Assembly: GCF_014268275.3 (NCBI RefSeq)
Contig: NZ_CP077084.1
Coordinates: 3,224,001 to 3,288,000, forward strand
Source: Pseudomonas tritici
Lineage (GTDB): Bacteria > Pseudomonadota > Gammaproteobacteria > Pseudomonadales > Pseudomonadaceae
Length of the DNA stretch: 64,000 nt
Direction of reading: 5' to 3'
Positions within the stretch are counted from its first letter, which is position 1. Each line of letters starts with the position of its first letter. Shown in pieces: positions 1 through 8,606 of the stretch. The notes below the pieces were generated by a model, which made no database searches, was not told the DNA's origin, and saw nothing but the letters and a program-made list of their open reading frames with translations. Made by a program: the position numbers and the translations under genes.

Positions 1-1122
1 CGCCGTGCCTCCTTTGACCTGTTACACGCCATCCCGGATGAAGTGGCCCAGGTGCTGGCGCGTGAAGGTATCGACTGTGACTACCGCAAGGGCGGCGCCC
101 TGTACTGCGCTGCGCGTTACCCCGAGCAGCAAGGCAGCCTGCGCCGCTACCTGGACAAACTTCACGCCCAGGGTCTGACCGAAGCCGACTACCGCTGGCT
201 CAGCCCGCAACAACTGGCCGAGCAGATCCGCATCGCCAAGCCCTATGGCGGTATCTATGCACCTCACGTCGCGACCATCAACCCCGCGAAGCTGGTGCGC
301 GGCCTGGCGCGGGTGGTTGAAAGCATGGGCGTGACGATCTACGAAAACAGCCCGGTCACTCACTGGCAGTCCGGCGGCCTGCGCACCGCCAAGGCGGCTG
401 TTCGGGCGGCCTGGGTGGTGCCAGCGGTAGAAGGTTATGCCACGACCTTGCCGCCACTGGGCCGTTACCAATTGCCGGTGCAAAGCCTGATCGTCGCCAC
501 TGAACCGTTGCCGGCCAGTACCTGGGACGAAATCGGCCTGCGCCATGGCCAAGCCTTTGGCGAAAGCAGCCGCCAAGTCACCTACGGACAGCGCACGGCG
601 GATAACCGCTTGGTGTTCGGCGCGCGGGGCGGTTATCAATTCGCCGGCAAACTGCGGCATGACTTTGATTTGACCGACAGCGAAGTGGAGCTGCGTCGCT
701 ATCTGTTCGGTGAGCTTTTCCCACAGCTCAAGAACGTAAGGATTACCCATTCCTGGGGCGGCAACCTGGGTATGTCGCGCAACTTCCGTCCGCACATGCT
801 CTGTGACCCCAAGACCGGCATCGCGCTGTCTGGCGGTTATGGCGGGGAGGGCGTCGGCGCTACCAATCTGGGTGGCCGCACGTTGGCCGACCTGATCCTG
901 GGCCGGGACACTCCGTTAGTCCACCAACCCTGGGTGATCCGCGAACGCGGCCTGGATGCGCTCAAGCCCTGGGAGCCCGAGCCCTGCCGCTGGTTGGGTT
1001 ATAACGCGATCATTCGCAGTTTCGTCCATGAAGACCAGGTGCTGGCCAACCCCAATACCGCCCCTTGGCGCCGCAAGCTGGCCACCGGCGTGGCCGGGTT
1101 CATGGAAGGTTTCATGCACTAA
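1..1122 (+). CDS. FAD-dependent amine oxidoreductase (5' end outside window)
   Basis: This is the C-terminal part of a DAO-type flavoprotein that oxidises amines or amino acids. The reading frame is open from base 1, so the start and the N-terminal dinucleotide-binding GxGxxG lie upstream of the window. The visible part has the substrate-domain strand pattern followed by the C-terminal FAD-contact region (SWGGNLGMSRNFRPH, then LSGGYGGEGVGATNLGGRT, about residues 255-280 of the visible part), as in PuuB-like gamma-glutamylputrescine oxidases. A cupin gene and a polyamine-type periplasmic binding protein follow on the same strand, which supports polyamine or related amine catabolism. The exact substrate cannot be read from sequence. 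Confidence 0.85.
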   Translation, partial: RRASFDLLHAIPDEVAQVLAREGIDCDYRKGGALYCAARYPEQQGSLRRYLDKLHAQGLTEADYRWLSPQQLAEQIRIAKPYGGIYAPHVATINPAKLVRGLARVVESMGVTIYENSPVTHWQSGGLRTAKAAVRAAWVVPAVEGYATTLPPLGRYQLPVQSLIVATEPLPASTWDEIGLRHGQAFGESSRQVTYGQRTADNRLVFGARGGYQFAGKLRHDFDLTDSEVELRRYLFGELFPQLKNVRITHSWGGNLGMSRNFRPHMLCDPKTGIALSGGYGGEGVGATNLGGRTLADLILGRDTPLVHQPWVIRERGLDALKPWEPEPCRWLGYNAIIRSFVHEDQVLANPNTAPWRRKLATGVAGFMEGFMH

Positions 1123-1148
1123 GTCGTTTCACTCACACGGGAAAACCC

Positions 1149-1490
1149 ATGAGCATCACTCAATTCAAAGACACGCTGAACGCCCACTTGCCGGACTCGT
1201 CACCGGTGGCCGTGCCCTTGGGCGAGCCCATCGCCGTGGCCTCGACCCTGAGCGTTGAGCGCAGCGATGGCGTCGAAACCGGCATCTGGGAATGCACCCC
1301 AGGCGTGTGGCGTCGACAGATCAAATCCCAGGAGTTTTGCCACTTCATCCAGGGCCGCTGCACCTTCACCCCTGATAACGGTGAAATCGTCCACATACAA
1401 GCTGGTGATGCACTGATGTTGCCGGCCAACAGCACGGGCATCTGGGATATCCAGGAAACCGTGCGCAAGACCTATGTATTGATCCTGTAA
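1149..1490 (+). CDS. Small cupin protein (Cupin_3/DUF861 type)
   Basis: A 113-residue single-domain cupin. The two cupin half-motifs are visible: a Glu-rich first half (IKSQEFCHFIQGRCTFTP) and a second half (IQAGDALMLPANSTGIWDI). The WECTPGVWRR segment before them is typical of the DUF861 family. Start chosen at the ATG 26 nt after the FAD oxidase stop, although no strong Shine-Dalgarno is seen. It lies between an amine oxidase and a polyamine-type binding protein, so it probably belongs to the same operon. Members of this family are often found in amine and ureide catabolism, but no reaction can be assigned here. Confidence 0.8.
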   Translation: MSITQFKDTLNAHLPDSSPVAVPLGEPIAVASTLSVERSDGVETGIWECTPGVWRRQIKSQEFCHFIQGRCTFTPDNGEIVHIQAGDALMLPANSTGIWDIQETVRKTYVLIL

Positions 1491-1550
1491 CGCTTTGATC
1501 CTTGATCGCCTGCCATAACAACAGCCCTAAAACCGCCAGGAAATCGAACC

Positions 1551-2630
1551 ATGAAAGCCATTGCCCTGTTGCCCTTGATGTTGGTGGCCTCTATCAGCCA
1601 GGCCGCCGAGACGGTGAAAATCTACAACTGGTCGGACTACATCGCGCCGGACACCACCAAGAACTTCCAGAAAGAAACTGGCATCGGTTTCACTTACGAC
1701 GTGTACGACAGCAACGAAACCCTCGACGGCAAGTTGATGACCGGTAAATCCGGCTACGACGTGGTGTTCCCGTCCAACCACTTCATGGCCCGGCAGATCC
1801 AGGGCGGCGCGTTGAAGGAGCTCGACAAGAGTCAGTTGCCCAACTGGAAAAACCTTAACCCGGTGTTGCTCAAGGCTGTGGAAAACAACGACCCGGGCAA
1901 CGCCCATGGCTTTCCTTACCTATGGGGCAGCACCGGTATTGGCTACAACATCGACAAGGTCAAGGCCGTGCTGGGCGACAACGCGCCGGTCGATTCCTGG
2001 GACTTGATCTTCAAGCCGGAAAACATGGCCAAGCTGCAGAAATGCGGGGTGGCGATTCTGGATAACGGCCCGGAGCTGTTGCCGGCCGCGCTCAATTACT
2101 TGGGCTTGCCGCACCACAGCAAGAAAGCCGAAGACTACAAGAAGGCTGAAGCGCTGCTGATGAAAGTGCGACCTTATGTGGCGTACTTCCACTCCTCGAA
2201 ATACACCGCCGACCTGGCCAACGGCGATATCTGCGTGGCGGTCGGCTTCTCCGGCGACATCCTGCAGGCGGAAAGCCGTGCCAAGGAAGCCAAGAACGGC
2301 GTGAATATCGGCTACAACATTCCCAAGGAAGGCGCCGCGATCTGGTTCGACATGGTCGCCATGCCCGCCGATGGCCCGAACGAAAAAGCCGGTTACGCGT
2401 TCATGAACTACCTGCTGCGCCCGGAAGTGATGGCCAGCATCACCAACTACGTACACTACGCCAATGGCAACAGCGCGGCAGACAGCCTGGTAGACCCGGC
2501 GATCAAGGCGGATACCAAGGTGTACCCGAGCCCGGACATGATGGGCAAGTTGTTTGCGCTGGAGGCGATGCCGTTGAATATCGACCGGGTGCGTACGCGG
2601 GTGTGGAACACCATTCGTACCGGGCGCTGA
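1551..2630 (+). CDS. Periplasmic polyamine-binding protein (PotF/SpuD family)
   Basis: A 359-residue extracellular solute-binding protein. It begins with a signal peptide (MKAIALLPLMLVASISQA, cleavage expected before AE). The mature start ETVKIYNWSDYIAPDTTKNF and the later YDVYDSNETLDGKL and YDVVFPSNHFMARQ are hallmarks of the putrescine/spermidine binders PotF, SpuD and SpuE. It would deliver a polyamine to an ABC transporter in the inner membrane. No ATPase or permease follows: the next gene is a transposase-like RAYT. The transporter partners must therefore lie elsewhere, or this is an accessory binder for the upstream oxidase pathway. It sits 60 nt after the cupin gene and is probably co-transcribed with it. 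Confidence 0.9.
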   Translation: MKAIALLPLMLVASISQAAETVKIYNWSDYIAPDTTKNFQKETGIGFTYDVYDSNETLDGKLMTGKSGYDVVFPSNHFMARQIQGGALKELDKSQLPNWKNLNPVLLKAVENNDPGNAHGFPYLWGSTGIGYNIDKVKAVLGDNAPVDSWDLIFKPENMAKLQKCGVAILDNGPELLPAALNYLGLPHHSKKAEDYKKAEALLMKVRPYVAYFHSSKYTADLANGDICVAVGFSGDILQAESRAKEAKNGVNIGYNIPKEGAAIWFDMVAMPADGPNEKAGYAFMNYLLRPEVMASITNYVHYANGNSAADSLVDPAIKADTKVYPSPDMMGKLFALEAMPLNIDRVRTRVWNTIRTGR

Positions 2631-2720
2631 TTGGTAATATTTGGTCGCGCCTTGGGTTCGCTGTTAAGTCGTTTTTGCCTGTAGCTTCCTTGACTCCTTT
2701 GATTGAACAGGGAGCAAGGA

Positions 2721-3179
2721 ATGCTCATATCAAACAGGTCTGGACGTTTGCGCCTAGGCAGAGCTTCAGCGGAGGGTGGCGTGTACCTGCTGACAGCCGT
2801 GGTGGACCGGCGAGAGCCCATCTTCGATGATTGGTGGTTGGGGCGCCTAGTGGTACGGCAACTGCGCGAGGCACATGAAGATGAGTGGGTGGATTCGTTG
2901 GCATTTGTAGTGATGCCAGACCATATTCATTGGCTTGTTCAGCTTCAGGACAAGACGTTGTCGGAACTCATGTGCCGAATTAAATCGCGCAGCAGTTTGA
3001 CGGTTAACCGTGCCTTAGGCCGCAAAGGTCGGCTATGGCAGAAGGGCTATCATGATCGTGGCGTTCGGCGTGAGGAAGACTTGAAAGACTTTGCGCGTTA
3101 CGTGGTGTGTAATCCGATTCGCGCGGGATTGGTGAAACGCGTTCATGATTATCCGCTTTGGGATGTTTGGTGGCTGTGA
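2721..3179 (+). CDS. REP-associated tyrosine transposase (RAYT)
   Basis: A 152-residue Y1 transposase of the IS200-like/RAYT group. These single-strand DNA nucleases act on REP hairpins and are carried as single-copy chromosomal genes rather than true insertion sequences. The HUH metal motif is VMPDHIHWLV (H68, H70). The candidate catalytic tyrosine is Y127 in FARYVVCNPIRAGLV, and WQKGYHDR is the usual stretch before it. The ATG at 2721 was chosen over an in-frame TTG at 2703 because GGAG lies 6 nt upstream. A long perfect inverted repeat begins 9 nt after the stop and is probably its cognate REP pair. Confidence 0.88.
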   Translation: MLISNRSGRLRLGRASAEGGVYLLTAVVDRREPIFDDWWLGRLVVRQLREAHEDEWVDSLAFVVMPDHIHWLVQLQDKTLSELMCRIKSRSSLTVNRALGRKGRLWQKGYHDRGVRREEDLKDFARYVVCNPIRAGLVKRVHDYPLWDVWWL

Positions 3180-3187
3180 TGGCCTCA

Positions 3188-3266
3188 CGCAGCCTCGCTT
3201 GCGCTCGACAGCTGCTACGGGGCTCGGCCGTAGTCGTAGCAGCTGTCGAGCGCAAGCGAGGCTGCG
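3188..3266. repeat. REPIN-like perfect inverted repeat next to RAYT
   Basis: Two perfectly complementary 31-nt arms (3188-3218 and 3236-3266) flank a 17-nt GC-rich centre. The outer core reads GTAGCAGCTGTCGAGCGCAA on one strand. The position directly behind the RAYT stop fits the usual RAYT/REP arrangement. The hairpin would also block transcription from both sides between the converging RAYT and LuxR genes. Its core differs from the other REPs in this window, which carry GGGCTTGCCCGC-type cores. Confidence 0.8.
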
Positions 3267-3294
3267 TCGGCCGCACCGCCGATCTCACTGACAG

Positions 3295-4080
3295 CTAAGG
3301 GTTTTCCAAATCATGCCCCAACGACTGGATAAACAACGAAAACAGCTCCGGTTGTGACGAGATATCCAGCTTGGCGTACAAATGCCGACGGTGCACCTTC
3401 ACCGTGTCCGGCGATATCTTCAGGCGTTCGGCCATGGCCTTGGAGGAAAACCCGCGCAGCACCAGGCGGGCGATTTCCAGTTCGCGGTCTGACAGCACGC
3501 CGCAGCCAAATTGGCTCAATGCATCCTTGATCTGGCTGTCCATCGCCGGCGCCCGCCGGGTGCTTTGTTGCCAGTGCTGTTGCATCAACGGCAATACCCA
3601 CGCCGCCACGGTGGTCATCAGCCCGGTTTCCTCAAAACTGAAGGGCCGCTGCATGCCCAGCGACAGCGATAACGTCCCCGCGCCCGGCAATTGCAGGATG
3701 AACTGCACCTCGTCTTCCAGCACGTTGTCGTGGAAGTAATTGAGGAAGTATTCGCTCTGGCGAAAATGATCCGGCGCCACTTCCTCCAGGCGGTACACGC
3801 CGCTGGCATACCCCTCGCGACAGGCCTGGAAAAACGGGTCGAGCAGATACAAACCATTGAGGTACACCAGCATCGACGCCGGTTTGCTGCTGGGCTGGGC
3901 GTCGTATTCCTCCAGGGCCTGGGGTGCGCCATCCAGCGGATAGAAGATCGCCAGGGCGTTATCGAAGGGCAGGCACTGGTGCAACAACAGCACCAGTTGT
4001 TTCCAAAAGCGTTCGGTGCCGATGTGCGCGACAGTGCGGCCCAGGCCTGCGTGCATGCCGACTTCCCGGAACAGGCTCAT
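3295..4080 (-). CDS. LuxR-family transcriptional regulator
   Basis: A 261-residue DNA-binding regulator. The C-terminal 65 residues form a GerE/LuxR helix-turn-helix (LSDRELEIARLVLRGFSSKAMAERL, then SPDTVKVHRRHLYAKL). The first 190 residues form an unassigned sensory domain with no receiver Asp motif and no obvious acyl-homoserine-lactone signature. Start chosen at the ATG with GGGAG 8 nt upstream. A TTG 33 nt earlier is also open. It is transcribed away from the APC permease and aminopeptidase, so it is the likely regulator of that pair. A 5-nt-arm inverted repeat (CGGGA/TCCCG, 4206-4221) in the shared intergenic region is a possible operator. Confidence 0.85.
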   Translation of the reverse strand: MSLFREVGMHAGLGRTVAHIGTERFWKQLVLLLHQCLPFDNALAIFYPLDGAPQALEEYDAQPSSKPASMLVYLNGLYLLDPFFQACREGYASGVYRLEEVAPDHFRQSEYFLNYFHDNVLEDEVQFILQLPGAGTLSLSLGMQRPFSFEETGLMTTVAAWVLPLMQQHWQQSTRRAPAMDSQIKDALSQFGCGVLSDRELEIARLVLRGFSSKAMAERLKISPDTVKVHRRHLYAKLDISSQPELFSLFIQSLGHDLENP

Positions 4081-4279
4081 ATCAATGGCTCCCACCAGCA
4101 AAAGATCGGTCAAGGGTTCGGCTTTTGCCGGGTGTCGTCAAGGGGAGTACGCCAATAGGGGAATTGGCTGACATAAGCGCAATGTTTATGTTCGTGATCA
4201 TTCAACGGGAAAGATATCCCGAAAAAACATCATTTTTCGTTTCTGCCTCACACCAAGAACAACGACAGAGGATAACGAT

Positions 4280-5644
4280 ATGAGCACTTCCCCCGCGCCC
4301 GACGGCGTGTTGAAACCCACCTTGAGTGTCTTCGATGTGGTCGCCATCACCGTATCTGCGGTGACCCCGGCCAGTTCCGTGTTTGTGATCGCGCCCTTTG
4401 CCATCCAGCAAGCCGGCAGTGGCGTGTTCCTGGCGTTTGTGATGGCCGGGTTGCTCGCGCTGATGTTCGCCTTTTGCTACGCCGAACTGGGCCGCGCCCA
4501 CAACAGTGCTGGAGGTGAATATGTGTACGCCAAGCGTGTGTTCGGTGGCATGGCGGGCTATGCGACGTTCTTGACCGTGCTGGTGATGTTGCTGTTTATC
4601 CCGCCGGTGCTCGCCACGGGCGCGGCGACTTACCTGAATAACGCTCTGGGTACGACGTTCGATTCCCAAACCGTCGCCCTGGTGATCGTGGTGTGCAGTT
4701 ACGCGCTGGGCATCCTCAATATCAAGCTGAATGCCTGGATCACCGGCACCTGCCTGCTGTTGGAAATCGCGGCGTTGCTGGTGATCGTGGTGATTGGCTT
4801 CGGTAACCCCGTACAGCCGGCCAGCGTGCTGTTCCAGCCGCAAATCGTCGAAAACGGCGTGTTGCACATGGCGCCCTGGGCTCTGGTGATTGGCGCGGTG
4901 GGCATCGGCCTGTTTTCCTACAACGGTTACGGCCCGGCGGTGTTGTTGGCCGAGGACATGAAGTGCGGCGGCAAGGGCGTGCACAAGGCGGTGCTGTGGT
5001 CCCTGGGGCTGGTGGTGATCATCGAGTTGGTGCCAATCACTGCACTGTTGATCGGTGCGCCGTCGCTCAGTGAGATGATCAGCAGCCCAGACCCCATCGG
5101 CTACCTGTTGACCAGCCATGGCAATGAAACCTTGTCGCGCCTGGTCAGCGCCGGGATCTTCCTGTCGGTGTTCAACGCGATTGTCGCCATCGTGATCCAG
5201 ATCGGCCGCGTGGTGTTTAGCAGCGGGCGCGATGCGCTGTGGACGCCAGGCATCAACAAGCTCTTTACGTGCATTCACCCACGCTGGGATTCGCCCTGGT
5301 TGGCTACGCTGTTCCTGGCGATCCCGTCGGCGCTGCTGAGTTTCAGCTCCAACCTGGCCGACCTGACCTCCTTCAGCGTGTTGCTGATCATGCTGGTGTA
5401 CCTGGTGGTGGCGTTGAGTGCGTTGACGAGCCGCGTGCTGCTGCGTGATCGCGAGCATCCCTATCGCATGCCGCTGTGGCCGCTGCCGGCGTTGCTCGCG
5501 GTGCTGGGTGCGGGCTATCTGTTGGTCACCCTGGTGGCGGCAGCCTCGATCCGCGACATCATGATCATCATCGGCTTGCTGGCGCTGTCGGTGATTCTGT
5601 ATTGCATCAGTGGCCGGTCGAGTCCGGTCTTCCAGAAATTGTAA
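4280..5644 (+). CDS. APC-family amino acid/peptide permease
   Basis: A 454-residue integral membrane transporter with about 12 predicted hydrophobic segments. The N-terminal signature (LSVFDVVAITVSAVTPASSVFVIAPFAI, then FCYAELGRAHNSAGGEYVYAKRVFGG) is the first unwound helix and consensus of the amino acid-polyamine-organocation superfamily. It probably imports an amino acid or small amide by proton symport. The RBS is AGAGGATAACGAT before the ATG. The next gene starts 9 nt later and encodes a DmpA-type aminopeptidase, so uptake and hydrolysis of the same compound are likely coupled, probably under the divergent LuxR regulator. Confidence 0.88.
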   Translation: MSTSPAPDGVLKPTLSVFDVVAITVSAVTPASSVFVIAPFAIQQAGSGVFLAFVMAGLLALMFAFCYAELGRAHNSAGGEYVYAKRVFGGMAGYATFLTVLVMLLFIPPVLATGAATYLNNALGTTFDSQTVALVIVVCSYALGILNIKLNAWITGTCLLLEIAALLVIVVIGFGNPVQPASVLFQPQIVENGVLHMAPWALVIGAVGIGLFSYNGYGPAVLLAEDMKCGGKGVHKAVLWSLGLVVIIELVPITALLIGAPSLSEMISSPDPIGYLLTSHGNETLSRLVSAGIFLSVFNAIVAIVIQIGRVVFSSGRDALWTPGINKLFTCIHPRWDSPWLATLFLAIPSALLSFSSNLADLTSFSVLLIMLVYLVVALSALTSRVLLRDREHPYRMPLWPLPALLAVLGAGYLLVTLVAAASIRDIMIIIGLLALSVILYCISGRSSPVFQKL

Positions 5645-5653
5645 GGAGTGGTT

Positions 5654-6757
5654 ATGCGCGCACGTCAATTGGGCATCACGTTGGGGCTGGGCACGCCCGG
5701 TGAGTGGAACGCGATCACCGATGTGCCCGGGGTTCGGGTCGGCCACAGCACGCTCAACACGCGTATCGACGGCAAGCACGTGCGTACCGGCGTCAGCGTG
5801 ATTCAGCCGCGCGCCGGGGAGGCACGGCAGCAACCGTGCTTTGCCGGGTACCACGTGCTCAATGGCAATGGTGATGCCACTGGCCTTGAGTGGATCAGCG
5901 AAGCGGGGCTGTTGACCACGCCGCTGGCCATCACCAACACCCACAGCATTGGCATTGTGCGCGACAGCCTGATTGCCCTGGAGCGCGAGCGCCTGGCAGA
6001 CCCGGCGGTGTACTGGTGCATGCCGGTAGTAATGGAAACCTATGACGGCTTGCTCAACGATATCTGGGGCCAGCACGTCGGCCCTGAGCACGTGCGTGAA
6101 GCCGTGGACAACGCCGAAACCGGCCCAGTGCAGGAAGGTGCAGTTGGCGGCGGCACCGGAATGATCTGCCATGAATTCAAGGGCGGCATCGGCACGGCCT
6201 CGCGACGTTTGTCGGCGGAGCAGGGCGGTTGGACCGTCGGCGTGCTGGTGCAGGCCAACCATGGCAAACGCCAGGAACTGCGGGTAGATGGCTACCCGGT
6301 GGGGCGCCAGCTAATGGAGATTTCCTCGCCGTTTGCCCAGCAAGGCACACCGGGCATGGGCTCGATCGTGGTGATCCTGGCCACCGACGCGCCGCTGTTG
6401 CCGCACCAATGCCAGCGACTGGCGCAGCGCGCATCCATCGGCATTGCGCGTACCGGCGGCGGCACCGAGGATTCCAGCGGTGACCTGTTCCTGGCGTTTT
6501 CCACGGGTAACCGGGATTTGCCAGCGGCGGATTACGGGCGCAAAGGCCTGCCGTTCAGCAGCACGCTGCAGATGGTCAACAACGACCACATTTCGCCGCT
6601 GTTCAGCGCGGCGGCAGAGGCGGTGGAAGAGGCGATCGTCAATGCGATCCTGGCCGGCGAGGACATGGTCACTGATGACGGTGTCCGGGTGCCTGGCCTG
6701 AGTGGCGATACATTGCTGGCAGTACTACGCGAGACAGGGTGGAGTATGTCCCGGTAA
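5654..6757 (+). CDS. P1-family (DmpA-type) autoprocessing aminopeptidase
   Basis: A 367-residue Ntn-type hydrolase of peptidase family P1/S58 (L-aminopeptidase/D-Ala-esterase DmpA and beta-peptidyl aminopeptidases). These enzymes cut themselves at a Gly-Ser bond, and the Ser becomes the nucleophile. The matching site here is GTPGMG|SIVVILATDAPL (about residue 235-237). Other family blocks are NAITDVPGVRVGH near the start, TNTHSIGIVRDS, and GGGTGMICHEFKGGIGT. Start chosen at ATG 5654 with AAGGAG 5 nt upstream; an in-frame GTG 6 nt earlier overlaps that Shine-Dalgarno. It probably acts in the cytoplasm on a small beta- or D-amino-acid peptide or amide imported by the permease. Confidence 0.88.
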   Translation: MRARQLGITLGLGTPGEWNAITDVPGVRVGHSTLNTRIDGKHVRTGVSVIQPRAGEARQQPCFAGYHVLNGNGDATGLEWISEAGLLTTPLAITNTHSIGIVRDSLIALERERLADPAVYWCMPVVMETYDGLLNDIWGQHVGPEHVREAVDNAETGPVQEGAVGGGTGMICHEFKGGIGTASRRLSAEQGGWTVGVLVQANHGKRQELRVDGYPVGRQLMEISSPFAQQGTPGMGSIVVILATDAPLLPHQCQRLAQRASIGIARTGGGTEDSSGDLFLAFSTGNRDLPAADYGRKGLPFSSTLQMVNNDHISPLFSAAAEAVEEAIVNAILAGEDMVTDDGVRVPGLSGDTLLAVLRETGWSMSR

Positions 6758-7107
6758 TAGGGGGCAAGCGCAGTTATTAATGCAAGTAATGGCTGTTTAA
6801 TGTTGTCAATGACACCCTGGCAATATAGTGGATCCATTAATTAACAGCGCCGCTCAACTTGCGCGGCGTTAGCGCTATTTAATATTTAAATAACTGCGCG
6901 CTGTTTTTTGTCGGACAAAACCAAGGCTGTCCAATAAACACGGCACTGAACTTAGTTGAGTTGAAGGCAGGCTGATTTCTAACGCTGGAAAAGATGTAGA
7001 CGAAAGATTTCAAGTTGTGTCAGTTTCGTGACGCCTTCAAAAGAGGCGAGTGATAGGACGATCTCGCCCGCGGGGTTCCTATCGATCAAAGACTGATGCA
7101 CTTGCAA
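6758..7107 (+). other. Intergenic region upstream of the protease gene
   Basis: About 350 nt without a convincing gene. It is AT-richer than its flanks. It has a hairpin with 6-nt arms CGCCGC/GCGGCG (6848-6868) followed by ATTTAATATTTAAAT, which may end the permease-aminopeptidase transcript. The rest is presumably the promoter and leader of aprA. No clear sigma-70 or sigma-54 hexamer pair could be chosen by eye. Confidence 0.4.
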
Positions 7108-7117
7108 ACAAGGAAGT
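7108..7117 (+). promoter_or_regulatory. RsmA/RsmE binding motif over the aprA ribosome binding site
   Basis: The sequence ACAAGGAAGT matches every position of the RsmA/E consensus (A/U)CANGGANG(U/A). Its AAGGA is also the Shine-Dalgarno, 6-9 nt before the aprA ATG. This geometry is classic for translational repression relieved by Gac-controlled small RNAs. Binding itself is inferred. Confidence 0.65.
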
Positions 7118-7123
7118 ACGTTT

Positions 7124-8557
7124 ATGTCAAAAGTAAAAGACAAGGCTATCGTGTCGGCGGCGCAAGCCAGCACCGCTTACTCGCAAATCGATAGCTTCAG
7201 CCATTTGTACGACCGTGGCGGCAACCTCACGGTCAATGGCAAACCCTCCTACACCGTTGACCAGGCAGCCACCCAGCTGCTGCGCGACGGCGCCGCGTAC
7301 CGGGACTTTGACGGCAACGGCAAGATCGACCTGACCTACACCTTCCTGACCTCGGCCTCTTCGAGCACCATGAACAAACATGGCATCTCGGGCTTCAGTC
7401 AGTTCAACACCCAGCAGAAAGCACAGGCCGCACTGGCCATGCAGTCCTGGGCGGACGTGGCCAATGTCACCTTCACCGAGAAAGCCACCGGCGGTGACGG
7501 CCACATGACCTTCGGCAACTACAGCAGCGGCCAGGACGGCGCGGCGGCCTTCGCCTACCTGCCCGGCACCGGCGCAGGCTACGACGGCACCTCGTGGTAC
7601 CTGACCAACAACAGCTACACGCCCAACAAGACCCCGGACCTGAACAACTACGGCCGGCAAACCCTGACCCACGAAATCGGCCACACCCTGGGCCTGGCTC
7701 ACCCTGGCGACTACAACGCCGGGAATGGCAACCCGACCTACAACGACGCGACCTATGGACAGGACACGCGCGGCTACAGCCTGATGAGCTACTGGAGCGA
7801 AAGCAACACTAACCAGAACTTCAGCAAAGGCGGCGTCGAGGCTTACGCGTCCGGGCCGCTGATCGACGACATTGCCGCGATCCAGAAGCTCTACGGCGCC
7901 AACTACAACACCCGTGCCGGCGACACCACCTACGGCTTCAACTCCAACACCGGGCGTGATTTCCTCAGCGCTTCGTCCAATGCCGACAAGCTGGTGTTCT
8001 CGGTGTGGGACGGTGGTGGCAACGACACCCTGGACTTCTCCGGTTTCACTCAGAACCAGAAGATCAACCTCAATGAGGCTTCGTTCTCGGACGTGGGTGG
8101 TTTGGTGGGCAACGTGTCCATCGCCAAGGGCGTGACCCTCGAGAACGCCTTCGGTGGCGCGGGCAACGACCTGATCATCGGTAACAACGCCGCCAACGTG
8201 ATCAAGGGCGGGGCCGGCAACGACCTTATCTACGGTGGCGGTGGTGCGGACCAGCTGTGGGGCGGCGCCGGCAACGACACCTTTGTGTTCGGTGCCAGTT
8301 CCGACTCCAAGCCAGGGGCTGCGGACAAGATCTTTGACTTTGCCTCGGGTTCGGACAAGATCGACCTCTCCGGCATCACCAAGGGTGCAGGCCTGACCTT
8401 CGTCAATGCCTTCACCGGGCATGCCGGCGATGCTGTGCTGACCTACGCCGCAGGTACCAACCTGGGCACCTTGGCCGTGGACTTCTCCGGGCACGGCGTG
8501 GCGGACTTCCTCGTCACCACCGTCGGCCAGGCAGCGGTCAGCGACATCGTAGCGTGA
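7124..8557 (+). CDS. aprA: Secreted alkaline metalloprotease (serralysin, AprA/AprX)
   Basis: A 477-residue zinc endopeptidase exported by the type I system encoded downstream. The zinc site [11 protein letters not shown] spans residues 183-193, and the Met-turn SLMSYW (M221, Y223) follows. The C-terminal half carries calcium-binding RTX nonapeptides of the GGAGNDLI type at roughly residues 345-390. The last residues, DIVA, fit the hydrophobic end of the uncleaved T1SS signal. There is no N-terminal signal peptide, as expected. In milk- and plant-associated pseudomonads this is the main heat-stable caseinase. The translation start overlaps an exact Rsm motif. Confidence 0.97.
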   Translation: MSKVKDKAIVSAAQASTAYSQIDSFSHLYDRGGNLTVNGKPSYTVDQAATQLLRDGAAYRDFDGNGKIDLTYTFLTSASSSTMNKHGISGFSQFNTQQKAQAALAMQSWADVANVTFTEKATGGDGHMTFGNYSSGQDGAAAFAYLPGTGAGYDGTSWYLTNNSYTPNKTPDLNNYGRQTLTHEIGHTLGLAHPGDYNAGNGNPTYNDATYGQDTRGYSLMSYWSESNTNQNFSKGGVEAYASGPLIDDIAAIQKLYGANYNTRAGDTTYGFNSNTGRDFLSASSNADKLVFSVWDGGGNDTLDFSGFTQNQKINLNEASFSDVGGLVGNVSIAKGVTLENAFGGAGNDLIIGNNAANVIKGGAGNDLIYGGGGADQLWGGAGNDTFVFGASSDSKPGAADKIFDFASGSDKIDLSGITKGAGLTFVNAFTGHAGDAVLTYAAGTNLGTLAVDFSGHGVADFLVTTVGQAAVSDIVA

Positions 8558-8564
8558 TACACGG

Positions 8565-8589
8565 GCGCGGCGCCTCGGCGTCGCGCTTT
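8565..8589 (+). terminator. Hairpin between aprA and aprI
   Basis: Ten-nt arms with one G-T pair (GCGCGGCGCC/GGCGTCGCGC) are followed by TTT only. This could be a weak intrinsic terminator or mRNA-stabilising hairpin that leaves most transcripts ending after aprA, which would give more protease than exporter. Strength is uncertain because the T-run is short. Confidence 0.4.
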
Positions 8590-8606
8590 ACGGATGGAGC
8601 ACAGCG

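Noticed and set aside
4202..6262. A 686-residue open frame on the minus strand across the permease and aminopeptidase genes
   Set aside because: It is antisense to two well-supported genes, rich in His/Gln/Arg with no family motif, and results from the high GC codon bias.
7127..8494. A 455-residue minus-strand frame across aprA
   Set aside because: Mirror of the protease gene with its RTX repeats; no independent evidence.
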